Positions 36,188 through 50,900 of a stretch of DNA of 64,000 nucleotides are shown piece by piece. The position numbers and the translations under genes are program-made. Numbering within the stretch: the stretch's first letter is position 1; every line of letters begins with the position of its first letter. Under the pieces are notes generated by a model, which worked only from the letters and a program-made list of their open reading frames with translations, did not search any database and was not told the origin of the DNA. Origin of the DNA: Triatoma infestans (lineage: Eukaryota > Arthropoda > Insecta > Hemiptera > Reduviidae); NCBI GenBank assembly GCA_011037195.1, contig JAAEAF010014521.1, forward strand, positions 59,593-123,592, read 5' to 3'.

Positions 36188-39100
36188 ATGCGTGAAAAAC
36201 GTCGTGGCAAGAAAACATTTGTCAGTTCTAGTAAAATTTCGTTAGAGAGTGAAGAAATTCCAGTTATCAATGGATTATATCCGGAAAATAGTAGAAAATC
36301 TGTTATTACTTCAAATTCTATAAACAGCAGTAAGTTGGCAGAAAGATGGAATGCTATGGACTATGAAAAATATTTCATGTACAGGTAGTAATTTTCATTT
36401 AAGTAGGCTTTTTAAGGATTTTAACAAATTAACTGGTGAGAATTTTGTGTTTTGCGTAAGCACATACATCTGAAAAGAGAAATTGTTGCATAACAGCCTT
36501 TTTAGTTGATAGGTGATGAGATTAAGTGGTGATAATTTGTAAACCGAATTAACCATAACAGAAAACTTTTTTTTTTATCACAGAAGAATACACGGTGTCT
36601 TCCTCCTTATAAATAACCCTATTCCTATCTAATTGAAACTAATCGCAACATTAACTGAACCTAAATAAAACCTATAAATTGAATCCTAATCTAAAATAAT
36701 CCAACTTTTTATATAATATATGTATAATTGAAAAATAGTGCAGAAGTTTATCATTTGAAGTTAATGTACTTATACTTCTAATTTTACTTTGTTGTTGTCA
36801 GTTAGATGGATAAATATTTTTTAATCAGTTTTTGCCTTAGTAGTGTTATATTAATAAGAGAGATTATAAGGCGTAAGTATTGTTCCCTTTACACGAATAA
36901 TTTTTATCATTTGCTTACAAAATAATGTTCATGTTTTTAAAGACAAATATTAAAACTTTCATTTAGTAGTTACTATTTTTCTACAGGGAACATGGCCTTG
37001 CCGCTGAAAATTATATGAACTCATCGGATTTGTAAGTATTTCAACTATTAATCATGAATGTGAATTAATTTATTGCATTCATTCATGAAATTCACTCACA
37101 AAGTTTCGGCAGTTTGTAATCAGCTGCTTGTGTTGTTATATATTATTATTTTATACAGTTTTCATCAACTTATTTTACTGTCTTTTATTGCAAATGAAAG
37201 TTAATGTTCATATGCTTTCTTTAAGCTTTTTTAAAGTTATAAATATTGTTAGTAAATTGCTGTTCCTCTTTAATTTGATTTCATATTATATCAAATTCAT
37301 TAATCCTAAGTGGAAGTTATAACTTTCTTCTAGATGTTAAAAGTATATAGAACTGAAACTTACTAGACATCCATTACTTCGATGACATCAGAAGTTTTAA
37401 ACATATGTCTTTCATAAAGTAAATTTGTTCCAGGTTTGATGTTTCATCTCTGACTCTTCCGCCGTCTGAATTAAATGATTCGTCTCCAGAAAAAAAGGTT
37501 TGTAAAATGTGAAATATTATTTTCACATAATATCCATGAATTTCTTACTATTAATAAGTATTGAATAAAGTTGTTTAAAATATATCTCATTCACCGTTTT
37601 ATTACATATATGTATTCTCTTCCCACATGCTGTGATGTCATAGTCTATATTTATATTACTTTCCCCTACCACGATATTGTATTGCCTGTAAATGCGTCCG
37701 CTGTACATAACATATTTATTCCTAAATGTGTTTAGGATAATATTGCGCCTGGAGATGTTCTCAAGTTTTATCAGAATGTTGCTCGAGAGTTTTGGAAGTG
37801 AGTAAAAATAAAGTATATTTTTAAAATGTAGCTTTGTGTGACATGAGTGCAATATTAATATTATTGTGATTAGTGAAAAATTAATTGATCCAGGTTCATA
37901 TGGAGTACAATATTAGGTGATATATCCATTTTGTTTTTATTTAGTAAGTCTAGAATATAGTTTTATTTCTCATAAGTTTATTTGAATAATTATGAATTTG
38001 TTTATACTTTCTCTTAGCCATTTTAAAGAGAAAAAACTGTGTCATACTTTCGAAATTAAGTTCATACCGTAAACACATGTTTTGAGTTTTACTGGATCAA
38101 TTTTTTTATTTGGTCCGTGTGCATACCGCCGTAAATTCAAATTGATTCTATGTAAGTTCCCTAAGTGTCCGCGACATGGTTTGGTCAATGCTAGGATCGA
38201 ATTTTTTTTTATTCAAAATTTTCTAGTTAGCTGCATGAACGATTTCGTTTGAACTTGTTCAATTTTCTGCACATAAATAATGGTTATAGTTTTTTTTGTT
38301 TTGTTATTTTTCTTCGGAAATTGAATATTCTTCCTTGATCTATGCAAAGGGGATCCCATAACCCCTTAAGAAGATCAAGTTTGGACTATGATAGTCGATT
38401 TCCCCAAGTAGAGTAGCACAGAGATCTTGATGTCTCCATGAGTAACAACACTCACATTGGCTCCTTCAATACTCAAACAACTCTTATGGGGTCTGCAGAG
38501 ATAATTGATGTGTACCCGCTTTATGTATCTACAGGCAAACTTCAGGTTATCACCATACACGTCACTCACTTACTCATTGAACACTTTTTAGATGACTAAA
38601 TTCTAGATTGTACATTCCAAAACTGTGTTACCCCATGAAAGATGGCCAAGGCATAGGTATCAGACATTTTTTACTTTTTCTTACTGTTGTAAGAGGAAGA
38701 TTTGCAATCTTGTCAAATATTTGAAATTAAGTTTTTAATAAAATTATCGGTCTTTTATGTCTTCGGGTTACAAAAAAAAATATTTGTAGTGAATCTGTGT
38801 GCGCGCGCAAGAGAGGGAAAGCGAAACATCGCAAGAAGCTTGAAGATCAAACTTGATCTATGTAGGTTACACTTTGTATTTGACATAAGATTTTAGTCAA
38901 ATCCATATACGGAAGTCCGACTTCGCTGATTTTTTTTTTAGTTTAGTGCAGTTTTTTCGAAAACGACGACTATTTATTATTTAAAACATTTTGCTAGTAA
39001 AATTGATTTTTTAGGGATATTCTGGGAGAGTAACGTACTATTACGGTAAAAAGTATGGTTTCACCATCTATAAATATTAAGATACAATATAAGCATTGCA

Positions 39101-42100
39101 AGAATTTCAGATTTGAAGAATCTTTTACCGGAAGTTCAGAACACGCTTTTCAGTTTTTTGGGATTTCCTCGAAACTGTTAACAACAGATTTTCTTTAAAC
39201 TCGAATGCTAACTGCACATATTTAAATCTTATCACATTTTTATTTGAAACATTTTTTCTGAAATATAATAATTTTAGGCGTCTATAGAATTTGTGACGTT
39301 ACATTTTAAACGTTATTTGGGTGTGTTCGATGTTTTCTTGCTGCATTGTGGAGTACAATGTGAACACAATCAAATATTATCTACCAAGGTTACTAACAAA
39401 CATTATTAACCTACCATCGCTATATTTGTGTTTATGCAGCATACTGATTAAAAATTTCCAAGTTAAAGAAACGATTTTATAATTATATTAACTGCATAAG
39501 TGAGAGAAAGTTGTGTGTATTTCTTCACTTAATCAGGAGAGTGTTTCATATCAGAATCATTTTAGCGCGGTTTACTTAAACTATAGCAAAATCATAATCT
39601 TCAAAGCCCCTTTTCTGTGCTTTAAAAGTGGAATCCTCAAAACTAATAAAAAGAAGAATAAATATTAAAATCTATAGCTTTATCCACAATCACTTCCTTA
39701 GAATATGAACGTATTGTCAACATTCATGAAGGCACTATTTTAGTATTAAGTATCGTGAATTTGTTAACAAGAATTACTAAACATGAATTATTGGAAATTG
39801 AGGTTAGAGGTTTGAATTTTATATAATAATTATCTTCGTTTTTTTTTATCGAATAAACAATATTGATAAAATAATGTAAATGTCTAACACTAAGATAATT
39901 AATGTGTTTGATATCTTTCGTTTAGTTTAAATTATTATTTTTGTTATTAATTCTAGTGTTTTCCCCAAGACTGATTATACATATAGTCGCCCTTCTCCAT
40001 GGTACAACAAAGTATATGCCCCTGGTGTACCTGTTATTCCCAACTTGACACGACGATCATTGAGGCAGGATAATCACAATAATGTTTTGAAATCCAAATC
40101 ATTCGAACATTTATCCAGTGCAGAACGTTTATCTGAAGAAGTAAATTTATCAAAGGCAGGAACACATCCCCTAACAAGTACTCCGATATCGAACGGACAT
40201 CCAAGTTTGTATGGTAATTATCTTTTATGTCTTAATAATCAATTTCAAATATTGTCTGTAGTATTGTGTATAAGAATATTTACAATATTATTCTTAGTAT
40301 ATTTAATTGAATAAGTTAGTAGGGATGTTTTACTTTCGCTTACGGCTTATTGATTGGTGTCTGTTATTAGTGCCTTTTTACTTTACTGTTTAGGCGGAAA
40401 TCTTGATATGTATTAGACTTTCGAAATTGAGTTTCCCCTGATAATGCATGTTTTCAGTTTACCATTTTAGTAATATTGGCTTTGATTTGAGGGTTAGACT
40501 TCTCAGGGATATCTTGGTTTCTCTTCCTAAATGCTACTTTAATACATTATATGTTTCTGCCATCAATGTAACAATATAATAAACATTGAAAACATTTTAA
40601 GTCTAATGAAATTGTTTCAATATTTTTGAATTTGAGAAATACAGGTAGAATTGTAGATGTTTTACATCAGATTTCTTTTATTTTCTTGTCCACTATTACT
40701 ATTCTTCGGCTATAAGGAGGATTCAAACCTTATTCTATCAAGAACCCTTTGTGCCCATATAGCCCCCGATAAAAAAAATTACAAGCCGAGTCTAGTACAA
40801 AAATCTGAAACAGATCTAGTCCACCTAAGATTAACAGCAGTCCGAACTTGCAATACAATAACCTTAAAAGGAACAGCCTAAAATCTTCCAAACAAAATTC
40901 AGGCAGTCTCTCATTAGGGGATGAATGTTTCCTCCTCTGCCATGAGTCAATCACCTCCCATAGTGCCCAGTATGCGGTTGCTGTTAGGGGTCCATAAAAG
41001 ACGAAGCAACAATTCACTACAGCCCCTCTCTTGAACTTTAATGAGCATCTTAGTCTGCCAACAACCACCTAGCTCATCCATGCATAAATGCCTTGAAGCT
41101 GTCTTTGCCTGAAAGTTGTCCAGAGACATTCCAACAGCAGGCACGGGACGGCTAATAAAGGGGAGAGAGGCGCGTAATTTGGCCAACCTATCCACCTCCA
41201 CTCCAAGATTCCGTACGACCTATAAAGTATGACTTTTATACTAGAACAGTCTAGTATCACTTTGGAGGTAAAGGCAAAACAACCTATTGCCTTTAATGCA
41301 GCCAACTATCCGAGCAAGTACCACACCTTTGAAATCAGAATGGCCACTCGTTCATCCGAAACGTAACAAAAAATAGCATGAACCTCAGGTAGAAAACTGG
41401 GATCCATTCGCTAAAGATGTTGCTAAGGGATCTCCTGTAACATATGAGGTAATTTACCAAACCCAGCGTTAACTGTTCTTTCCTAATAGGCAACCTAACA
41501 TTGTAAGACTATCAAAAGTATCGCTTATTTGCCAAAAACTGCCTGTTAATTCCATAACAGGCGTCCATTGCCAAGTTTTTCCCCTCCACAGTGAGGAATC
41601 CCCAGCAAAATCTGCATCGCACTTATCCCCGTCAAACAGGCTTGGTATGAATAGCCTTCGGTAGCACTTTAGCGGACTTTCTTTCTATGCGCCGTCATCA
41701 CGCCTCAAGGAGCAACCTAGAAATAATTCCAAAGCATCACTTGGAGAACCCCAAAATTCTTCGATCTGCCAAAAGGAAGTAAGTGCGCCTTGTTCGAGGT
41801 GTTAAAATGTTTCGACCAATGTAATTTGCTGTCGAGAACTACTCCAAAGAACTTCATCGATTTACTAATCTGAATAGAAGTTCTTATAACCTAGGAGTGG
41901 TTATCCTATGATCTCCTGTGAATAAATATAATTTCCTGGATCTTATTGGGATTAATTGAAAGACATTTCTTCTGCATCCGCAACATAGCATGTTGAAGCG
42001 CTTTGCACATTTAGTCTGGGATTGTAGTCAGACATTGCCCCAACGAAAAATTACCACTTTATCGGCATTTTCTTGTACATAAAATCCTGATGAATTCATC

Positions 42101-45100
42101 CTAGTTAACAATTTATCCAATAGGACACCTCTTCTCGTTTTGTACAACCTCATGTGCTAGCCAAGATTATATTTTACCATTAGAACGAGAGCAGCACCTC
42201 AAAATTTAACATAGATAATGAAGTAAAACTAACAATTTTTGGGAAAAGTTCTCAGGAGCTGCAACATAAGGTTCTCCACCAAAGTATCATTTCAAAGTCC
42301 ATTAAACGCGTTGCTAAAATTCTCGAGATTAAGAAAAATGAATTAGTCAGAAGTGATTTTTTTTTTTTTTCTTCAATTTTATGAAAAAAAAAACTCTTTT
42401 TAAATTTTCACCGACGTTTCGGCAAATTTATTGCCTTCTTCAGGGTAAAAATTTCTTGTTAGAATTTTAAAAGTATTGAATGTTTAAAAAATTGTAGATT
42501 ATATTAATTTAAAAAAGTTTGTTTTGATTTTTTTCATCTTAATTATTGCTTTTAGACATTTTTTCAACAAAAACTTGATTTTGATTTCTAGCTGTATATT
42601 AAAAGCAATAATATTTTAATAGAATGGTAGATTTTAAAAAAAATAATGGCAACCAGCTTTTTTTTTTTTTTCAATTTTATGAAGTTTTGTCGAAAACGCA
42701 TCCAACGATTATATAATTTCCCAAAATTTAATTTTGTGTGTATTTCCTTAGCAAATATAGTAAAAGGATTAGTAAAAAAAAAAAAAGAAGTGTTTTAACC
42801 TAGTAATACAATTAACTAAATTGTTTTTTATTAAATATTTGTATAACATATAACAAATAACCTATAATCAAAAAGAAGATTAATTTAAATCCATTGATTG
42901 TAGAACCATTTAATATTTTATATAGATCACTACAAAACATTTTCCTTTCCTTTCGATTAGGCGACAAGTCACAGCATACTAAGTATATAAATACAGTCCC
43001 TTATTATTATTTTAGGATATATTTGTTCCCTGCCAAGGCACTAACTGCGCGTTGCTAGGTTCCAAGGAAAACAAAGATACTATTAGAAATAGTTTACATT
43101 TATCACTTTTTTTCTCTTTTTTTTTTTATGAAAAGTAATTTTTCCTTTTTTCTCGCACTATTCGAATGACTTTTTTGTAATAAATTTAAAGAAATTATTT
43201 GCAGTACATGAAATATTTTATTTATTTTTCAAGATTTTCGTAGTCGATATGGAAGACATGAGGAAAGAATTAATTGGAGTAGAAGAACTTATGAAACAAT
43301 CAAAACTGTTACTATTACTACTATTACTACAATTACCACATCGGTGACTGCCACAACAGAGGCTGTGATGCATCCAATGAGGAAACCATGTTTATCTTTT
43401 CCAATAATATTTATATTACTTGCTTTATTATTTTATATACTGTTATCTTCGGCAACAGGTTAGTGGATTTTAGAGTATTTATCTGTTTAATGAATTAACT
43501 GTTTATTTTTCTGTTGTCCAACATTATATTTTCTTTTAGGCGAAGGCCAATAAAACAGACTTACTTTTCAATATTTGTAACATACTAATATACTAGGTAA
43601 ATGGTAGGCAAAGAGTAGAAATCGAATACATTACCACTCCTACTGTGATTAAGCACCATTTTTCACTATGTCTATTGTCTACATCAAGTTATCCATTCAA
43701 AATATGTGGGACTTATTTGGAATGAATGAAAAATATATTTAATCATTTTTAGATAGTAATCTTATTTGTTCATTTCAACAATCTTAAAGAAAATAATTAT
43801 TTGCAATTTTTCACGTCTTTTCTATTAAATAAAGGGGGAGAAACTTCCGGTAGTCCAAGATATATTTGATAACGCGAATGTAGAATATTTGTCAAGAAGG
43901 TATTGGACTTTGACTTTCAATGAAATATAAGCAATTTTTTGCGGAAATCTTCATTCAAAATAATAAAATCTAATACCAGACGGTATTTTTATATGTTTCC
44001 AACCCTTTGTACACCTGCCTATTTAATTAAATCATATTTCCAATTTAGGTCACATAATAGGATATCAAGAATATCTAGTGTTAATAGGCTACGCTGGTTT
44101 TATGGTGAAAGCCTATGCCTAAAAAAAATTAATAAGCGCTAATGTTGGCACGGCAAAAAAAAAAATTATATATATAATATAAGTATATATGTTTCACAAA
44201 AGAGTTGATGTATTACATTTTACAAACAACATGTGTAGAGGAAAAAAAATTGAAATATTAAGAAAAACTTTAAATTGGAAAAAATATAGATATATACAAA
44301 AAAAATAAATACATTAACAAACAAGCGTTAAACAAAACAAACAGAGGAAATTGAAGTCTCTTTGTTTATTTATATATTTTATTACATTATTTATTATCGA
44401 TTTTTATTTTCTCTTACTGGTATTTAAAGCAATAGTTGTAGTATTTAAGTATGATATGATTAGTTGATAGATCAAGTTTTAATAAAATCGTCGGAAGCGT
44501 TTTGAGAAAATCGGAAAAAACTGAAAAATATATTCAGTAAATTGATAAATCTGGTCATCCAAATTTCGAACCAAAAGCTTGTCGCGCCCTTGGTTAGCAC
44601 CTAAACGAAATACAAAGTTTCAGCTTTCTGTGATTTTCCGTTAGTGAGTTATGCTAATAAAAAACAAACACATAGCAATTTCTAAAAACCACTATTTCGC
44701 TTAAAACAGTATATCCGATTATAACTCAATTTAACAAATCTGTCACGATCGTAATACTTGCCCTTACTAAGAAGTAAGAGAAACTAAAAACGAAAGGTTT
44801 TCCTATTCCTTTTTATTTTCACTCCATTGCATGAGGCTGAAAAGCCACCAGTATAAATATTAAAAGAATGTTTTTAAATTATTTTCTATTAAATCGTTTT
44901 TTAATTTTTAGGAGAAGAAAAAGTAACTCTAATTAATATACCATCAACCCATGTGGGAGAGTTACGAACTGTCACGACAGATTCACTGGTGGCCTTATTT
45001 TCAGTCATCGTTAAACCTTTTGTATGGGCATACGAACTTACAAGTGTATGTCTATATTCAATGGCTACATGCCTATATATGATTCCTACAATTCTAAGTC

Positions 45101-47960
45101 AACTTACTCAGGCTTTACAAACCTGTTTATTTTTATGTTTTCAAGTAAGTTAATATTTTTAGTGTTATAAATAAAGTATTTAATTTGTTTTTTAAAGAAA
45201 ATGAAAGTTGGTTCTTCAGAAAAAGGCCCTCATTCAATAATTCGAGCCTATCATTGAGTATTTGTTAGATTCTGTTTTGAGACTAAAGGCTCCTCACATC
45301 CGGTTTGAGCGTGAGAAAGAGAGAGCGAAAGAGAGTCAGAGGATGCAAGGATTGGGCGGCTATAACGGATGAGATACTCGATCAAATTGCAGATTCTTAA
45401 TTTTCTGATTACGTGACGTAATAATTCCCTTTCATCTAGTAAGTTCCAGATATTTTATTGCAATAAAGCTACAGTTCTGGTCACAATTTCTGGATTTCGT
45501 TCAGCTAAATAAAAGGGAATACACCTTCCAGCTGGTTGAGTAAAGATCGTTTATCTATCAGCAGCCAAAATTTCTTTCTTATTTCCTTTAAACGCATAGC
45601 CAGGGCAATTTGTAGAGTCTTTTTCTTCAGAATTGCGTAAGTGCCGATGGATAAGTCTAAATCAGTTTAAAAAAAAGAAATTGGATTATTCATCGCAAGT
45701 GTATTGTGATAAAACAAAAATCACTTGGTTTCTTGGGAATCACTGGGGATCACATGAGTTTTTTCTTCTTTGGAACTATTCCGAAAAAAGTGGTAAGTGT
45801 CAATTTTATCCGAGTACTTGTAATCAGATCCGCCTCCCAATTTCTCTCAAAACTTCCAGATCGAGAGAGTATTAGTCGCATTTTACTTTTTCCATATGAT
45901 ATGAAACTTTTCTAATTCGTAAAATTAGTCATGTTTACAGTATATCCCCCCTCCCGCGAGCAAATTTATTTAAGTCTGAGCATTTAATTAATAGTGGCAG
46001 GTAGCAAAGATGATTTTTAACAAAACCATATACAGACTTTTTGACTCACCCTAGTAGATTTGATTCATTGTATATTTCTCTCGTATTTACTAATATAATA
46101 TTTTTTGTTATAGAAAATTGGTGGTTGGGCTGCACAATATTCTGTTTCACCAACTAGTGGACCGTTTCTTTCAACATCATCTGAAAAATCTGAAATATTT
46201 AATTATGCCGATAAAATATTGGAAATACTTTCTGATAGTGATCGAGAAACAAGTACAATAAAAAGATCTGCAAAAGAGGAGTTGTTCGTAAGTTAATTAC
46301 TTGTGATTCATTCTACATTAGTTGAACATTCTTTACCTTTGATATAATTCTCGTATTTTTTTTTTTTTTTTTTATGTAAAGTAGCTTACATTAACTCTCT
46401 GAATGAATACCTGCCTAAGCTATCGCGATCGACTTAACATGGAATTGAGCATTTTTTATTCGGCTAGATCAAATTCTGATTTTTCAAAGGCTGGTCCTCT
46501 CATCAGAATCCATACATGCTATTATAGAGTTGAAGAAATTTGACTTCTTATCTTTGGCCGCATGTGTTTATTTTTTCTTCGATGATTCAAATGTCATTTT
46601 CGTCAAAATCCTCTGCTACATAGATTAGAACTGGAACTGGCTTCTTTGAACGTTTTGTCATTCTGCCCCATTCTTTCTTACTGTGGCTTAAAAATAAATT
46701 TCCAGTTTGGGCATAGATCGAACGGATCACGGGGCGTCATACGCACATTGTAGGCTCATTCTATTCCATATTGTTCTATGTGTATTCTATTTGATGAAAT
46801 ATTTTATTCAAAAATTTCTTAGATTCCAAGACTGAAGATTATTAACAGACATACTAAAAGCTTTGTGATATCATTATTATTCAAATTAACAAGGAAGTTA
46901 CAAAACTACGTATATGATTAAATGCAGTTCAAATAGAGAGCTGTCTTACGACGTAATATATGTAATATATAGTGTTTCTTATATTTTATTTATACAAAGA
47001 ACAAAGAAAAATTACGGTTTTTAAATGAAATGGTCTCTACTTTTCAATAAAAAGAAAAAAAATACTTATTACGTTTCTTTTTTTAAAAAATCTGATATGA
47101 AACATACACACGATTTACTCTTACTCCTCCGAATACAGTTATATATATAAAATGAAATATCTTCCTTAAGTTGGAAATTTTGCTCATATAAATAGAATTA
47201 GTGAGGAAGGGGATAAGTGCCAACCTACCAACAAAGGCAGGTAGAGAGCGTCAGGTACATTTCATTATAGAGAGCGTCAATAGTGAACAAACGCATTTGG
47301 AATTTTAACGTCTCAGATTCCTCAGAATCAGCGATAAACAATTTTTTTAGCACAATGTGTCAAATAAAGGTCATACGTTTTTATTCTATATTCCAAGTTT
47401 GCATAAAATCGACCGTTTACGAGAAAATTTAAAAAAAACTCAAAAACTTATTCAGTAAAATAAATTGCATTTCCCATAAACCCTATTTTCTTCAAATTTG
47501 GAATACTATCAATGCTTCTGGTGTGAATTAAAATTAGGTAGGTGATAAAATCAAATACTATACTGAAATAGTACTTTTTTTTTTTTTTTAAGATATTCTG
47601 TTAAAAAGCACACACATATACTAAACTAGACATACCCCAAAAACCCCCAAAATTCTTGTGAAAACCTAATTTCGAAAACCTGGCACGTTCGCAATACTTC
47701 CTCTTACCAGAGGAATAAGGGAAGTATTGCGAATATTGAGAATAAGAGAATTTATTAATCATCGCGAACAAAATGGACGAATATGGATTTATGAGGCAAT
47801 GTTTTGACAATTTGTGGCGAAAAAAAAACATAAAAAATTAGAGAAAAATGCTGATTTGTATGAAGAGTTAATATTAAATTTTAACTAGATTATTAATAAC
47901 AAACTATATAAAATTCTAATCTCAAACTATTCAACAATTTATTTACAATTATTTGCTCAT

Positions 47961-47994
<34 letters not shown>

Positions 47995-50900
47995 TGGAGG
48001 CTTTAAACGAAATAAGAAAGGAAAATGAAACTAAAGATGTAAGTTAATATTATTTTAGATTCAGTTAATTGGAAGTAAAATGAGTTTAGATCTCATAATA
48101 TGTATTTAGTATATATTTGGCAATTGGATTTCCTCCTATTGGTTAAAAGTTTTGCCAAATTGATAAATTTATAGAATTGGTGATTGGGCCCGCAATTTTG
48201 TGTACTCATTATATCCATCAGAGTATTTACTGTTTTTTTTTTTATTGCCGATCGACTTCAGATGTTCAATAATTAATTGTTAATGTTTGGTTCAGCCTGT
48301 GAGTGTGAATATCTCGACTTTCACTGTGAGCAGTGAAAGAAACTTTGAGAAGTTTCCTTTAAGAATTCCGACTATCATAAGAATGAGGAGAGGATTGTTG
48401 CATCTCATTTTAAATAAAAACACGAAATTGACACACAGCAATTTTATCAGCCGATTTTTCAAACAATTCCTCCCTCAAAATGATATAACCTCCCTCACAA
48501 AACTAGTCAGCGTGTTGTATGACGCAAAACTTGAACAATAAAAGCCAATATTTCTACTACTAGGCCGAACTAATATTTGACGATAGTAATATGGAAAAGA
48601 GGCAAGGTGTGATTGGACAAAATCTCCCATTATTATTTTCTGTTATGCTGGAAAACATCTGTGCTTCATTTTGTGGCCATTGACTGTTTTAGGCGTTCGC
48701 CTATCTTCAGGATGACTTAATAACATATGATAGCAAGAAGATATCCTGAAGATGGGCGAATCCCCGAAATCAGAACTGATGACCATGAAGCCATTATACG
48801 GTAAACATCTAAGAAAACATTAAAGACTGGCAGACTTTTCCCCAATAAAAATATAAAATTTCTATTCTTTTCAATCAGAAGAGAAATTAGCTATAATATT
48901 TATTAGCTACAATTTTTAATTATTTCATTTTTTTTTTTTTTAAATTCCAGAAGGAAGCTTTAAAAAATTCTATATGGATGCTTTATGAAAAATTAGATAC
49001 TGCTGATGTAAGTAAAACGATTTCTTACACCACTCAGTTTATATTGAATGAAAATGAAATTTTAACCCCAAAATACTATTAACGAACTAACTTAAGAATT
49101 CTATATAACAACGGTATTGAAACAAAGTTGTTTAATTTCCCATTTTTATTTAGCCTAATGATCTATATGATGAATTGGATGGTGGTATAAAAATATAGTT
49201 GGGTTGGCTCCTCATGCCGAGCATATTTTGTCGGACTTCATAGTCACTATGAAGCGCATTATTAAATATTTAAAAAAGTTATTGTGAGAATGGAACTTAC
49301 AAGTGAAACTTAGTAAATCAAAATTTTTAAATCTAAGTCTGGAAAACTAGCAAACAGGAAAAATTTCTATCACAATAAGTAAAAAAATAGATTATTTAGA
49401 TTTTAAATTCAGATCAGATTTAAATTTTGCTGGTAAAATACGAGAAAAAAAATTAGTAGCATTAAATGGACGGTTGTAGACGGATGTAATTTCAATTAAA
49501 AAAATCAAATATTTATGCAATCGCTCTCGGGTTACTTACTAGTCAGTCATATGGCGCTCGAGTTTGGGGTTGAAAACCAAATGAATTATTGGAAAAATGT
49601 CAAGAGAATATTTTTAAAGAGATTATTCAGCCTACCGATGAACGATACAAATTATTTTATTATTATTATTATTGGAAACAAATTAACTAATATGTTTCTA
49701 TGCATTCCTTCTTCGTATGAAATATATTAAGTAAAGACTGGATCAATCAGCTAAATGAATTTCATTTAATAGACTCAACCAATAATACTGAAATGCAGTC
49801 AACTATTAACGAAAGTTACAAATAATACAAACCGTTTATAATATAGGCACTTGGACTTAAATATTAGTTACCTATAATTTATGTTTGGAAAATTTTCAAA
49901 TATCCAGGTTGATTATTACTGCAAGGTCAGAAATGTTGAAGTTAACTTGCACCTCTTGTGAATCTGACACTTGCCAGTTTTGCTGTGTATCCAACATGAA
50001 CGTGAGAGACAGAATCTCTACCATTTTCACCTAAAAGTTCTGATTTTTATGAACTTAGAGAGCTGGGTAAACCTATACTAACTGCCGATCAGGGTATAAA
50101 TGTGATCCAAATGGTATATGTAGTTGGGGGGGGTCCCTTGCTTTCTTTTGTTAAAATGGGTTACACTTTGAGAAAAAAAGATTTTGAATGGTGTTAAATG
50201 ATCTGTTGCGGTGTTTTTCTGCTTTAGAAATTAATAAATTAAGCCGCCGAGTTATAAAAATAAATTGAATCATTGAATGATTATAAAAATAAATACAAAT
50301 ACAAATTGAATATAAGGAGCCAACAAAAAATAATATTAATATTATAATAATTGTATTGAATACATCAAATGTTACGGAGATTGAGCAGTATTAATATATT
50401 TCATTTGCACAAATTTAAAAATGCTTAAAATGAGAATTTACTAGTCATATTTTAAACTATTATTATTGTTTATATATAGAGCTCACCTGTCGGACCATGG
50501 GGTTGGTACGTTCTGACCATTTTGTATTGTTTTGTTTGAGATAAATAAATTGACGTATATAGTAATAAACTAACTCCTACAGGCCTGTTTAGCACATTAG
50601 GCTACTTAAAAATCTGCTTAAAATGGTACTTCGTTTCAAGTAAATGTCCTATTTGCAAGTAGTAGCAATGTTGAGTTCTGGCCGTTTTTAAACTAGATGA
50701 CGCCATTCACATCCATTATACTGTCATATCACATGTGTTCTCGTATTTATGTAGGAATTACCCACACGATACTTTTCCTCTGCTCATGCACACGGCGATA
50801 CAATTTAGTTCACAATATACCGTCATATCAGTTCAAGTGAGATACAGTCGAGATCTCTCTCTACTCTTGCCCCGTGATGCAAAAGAGATTACAATAATGA

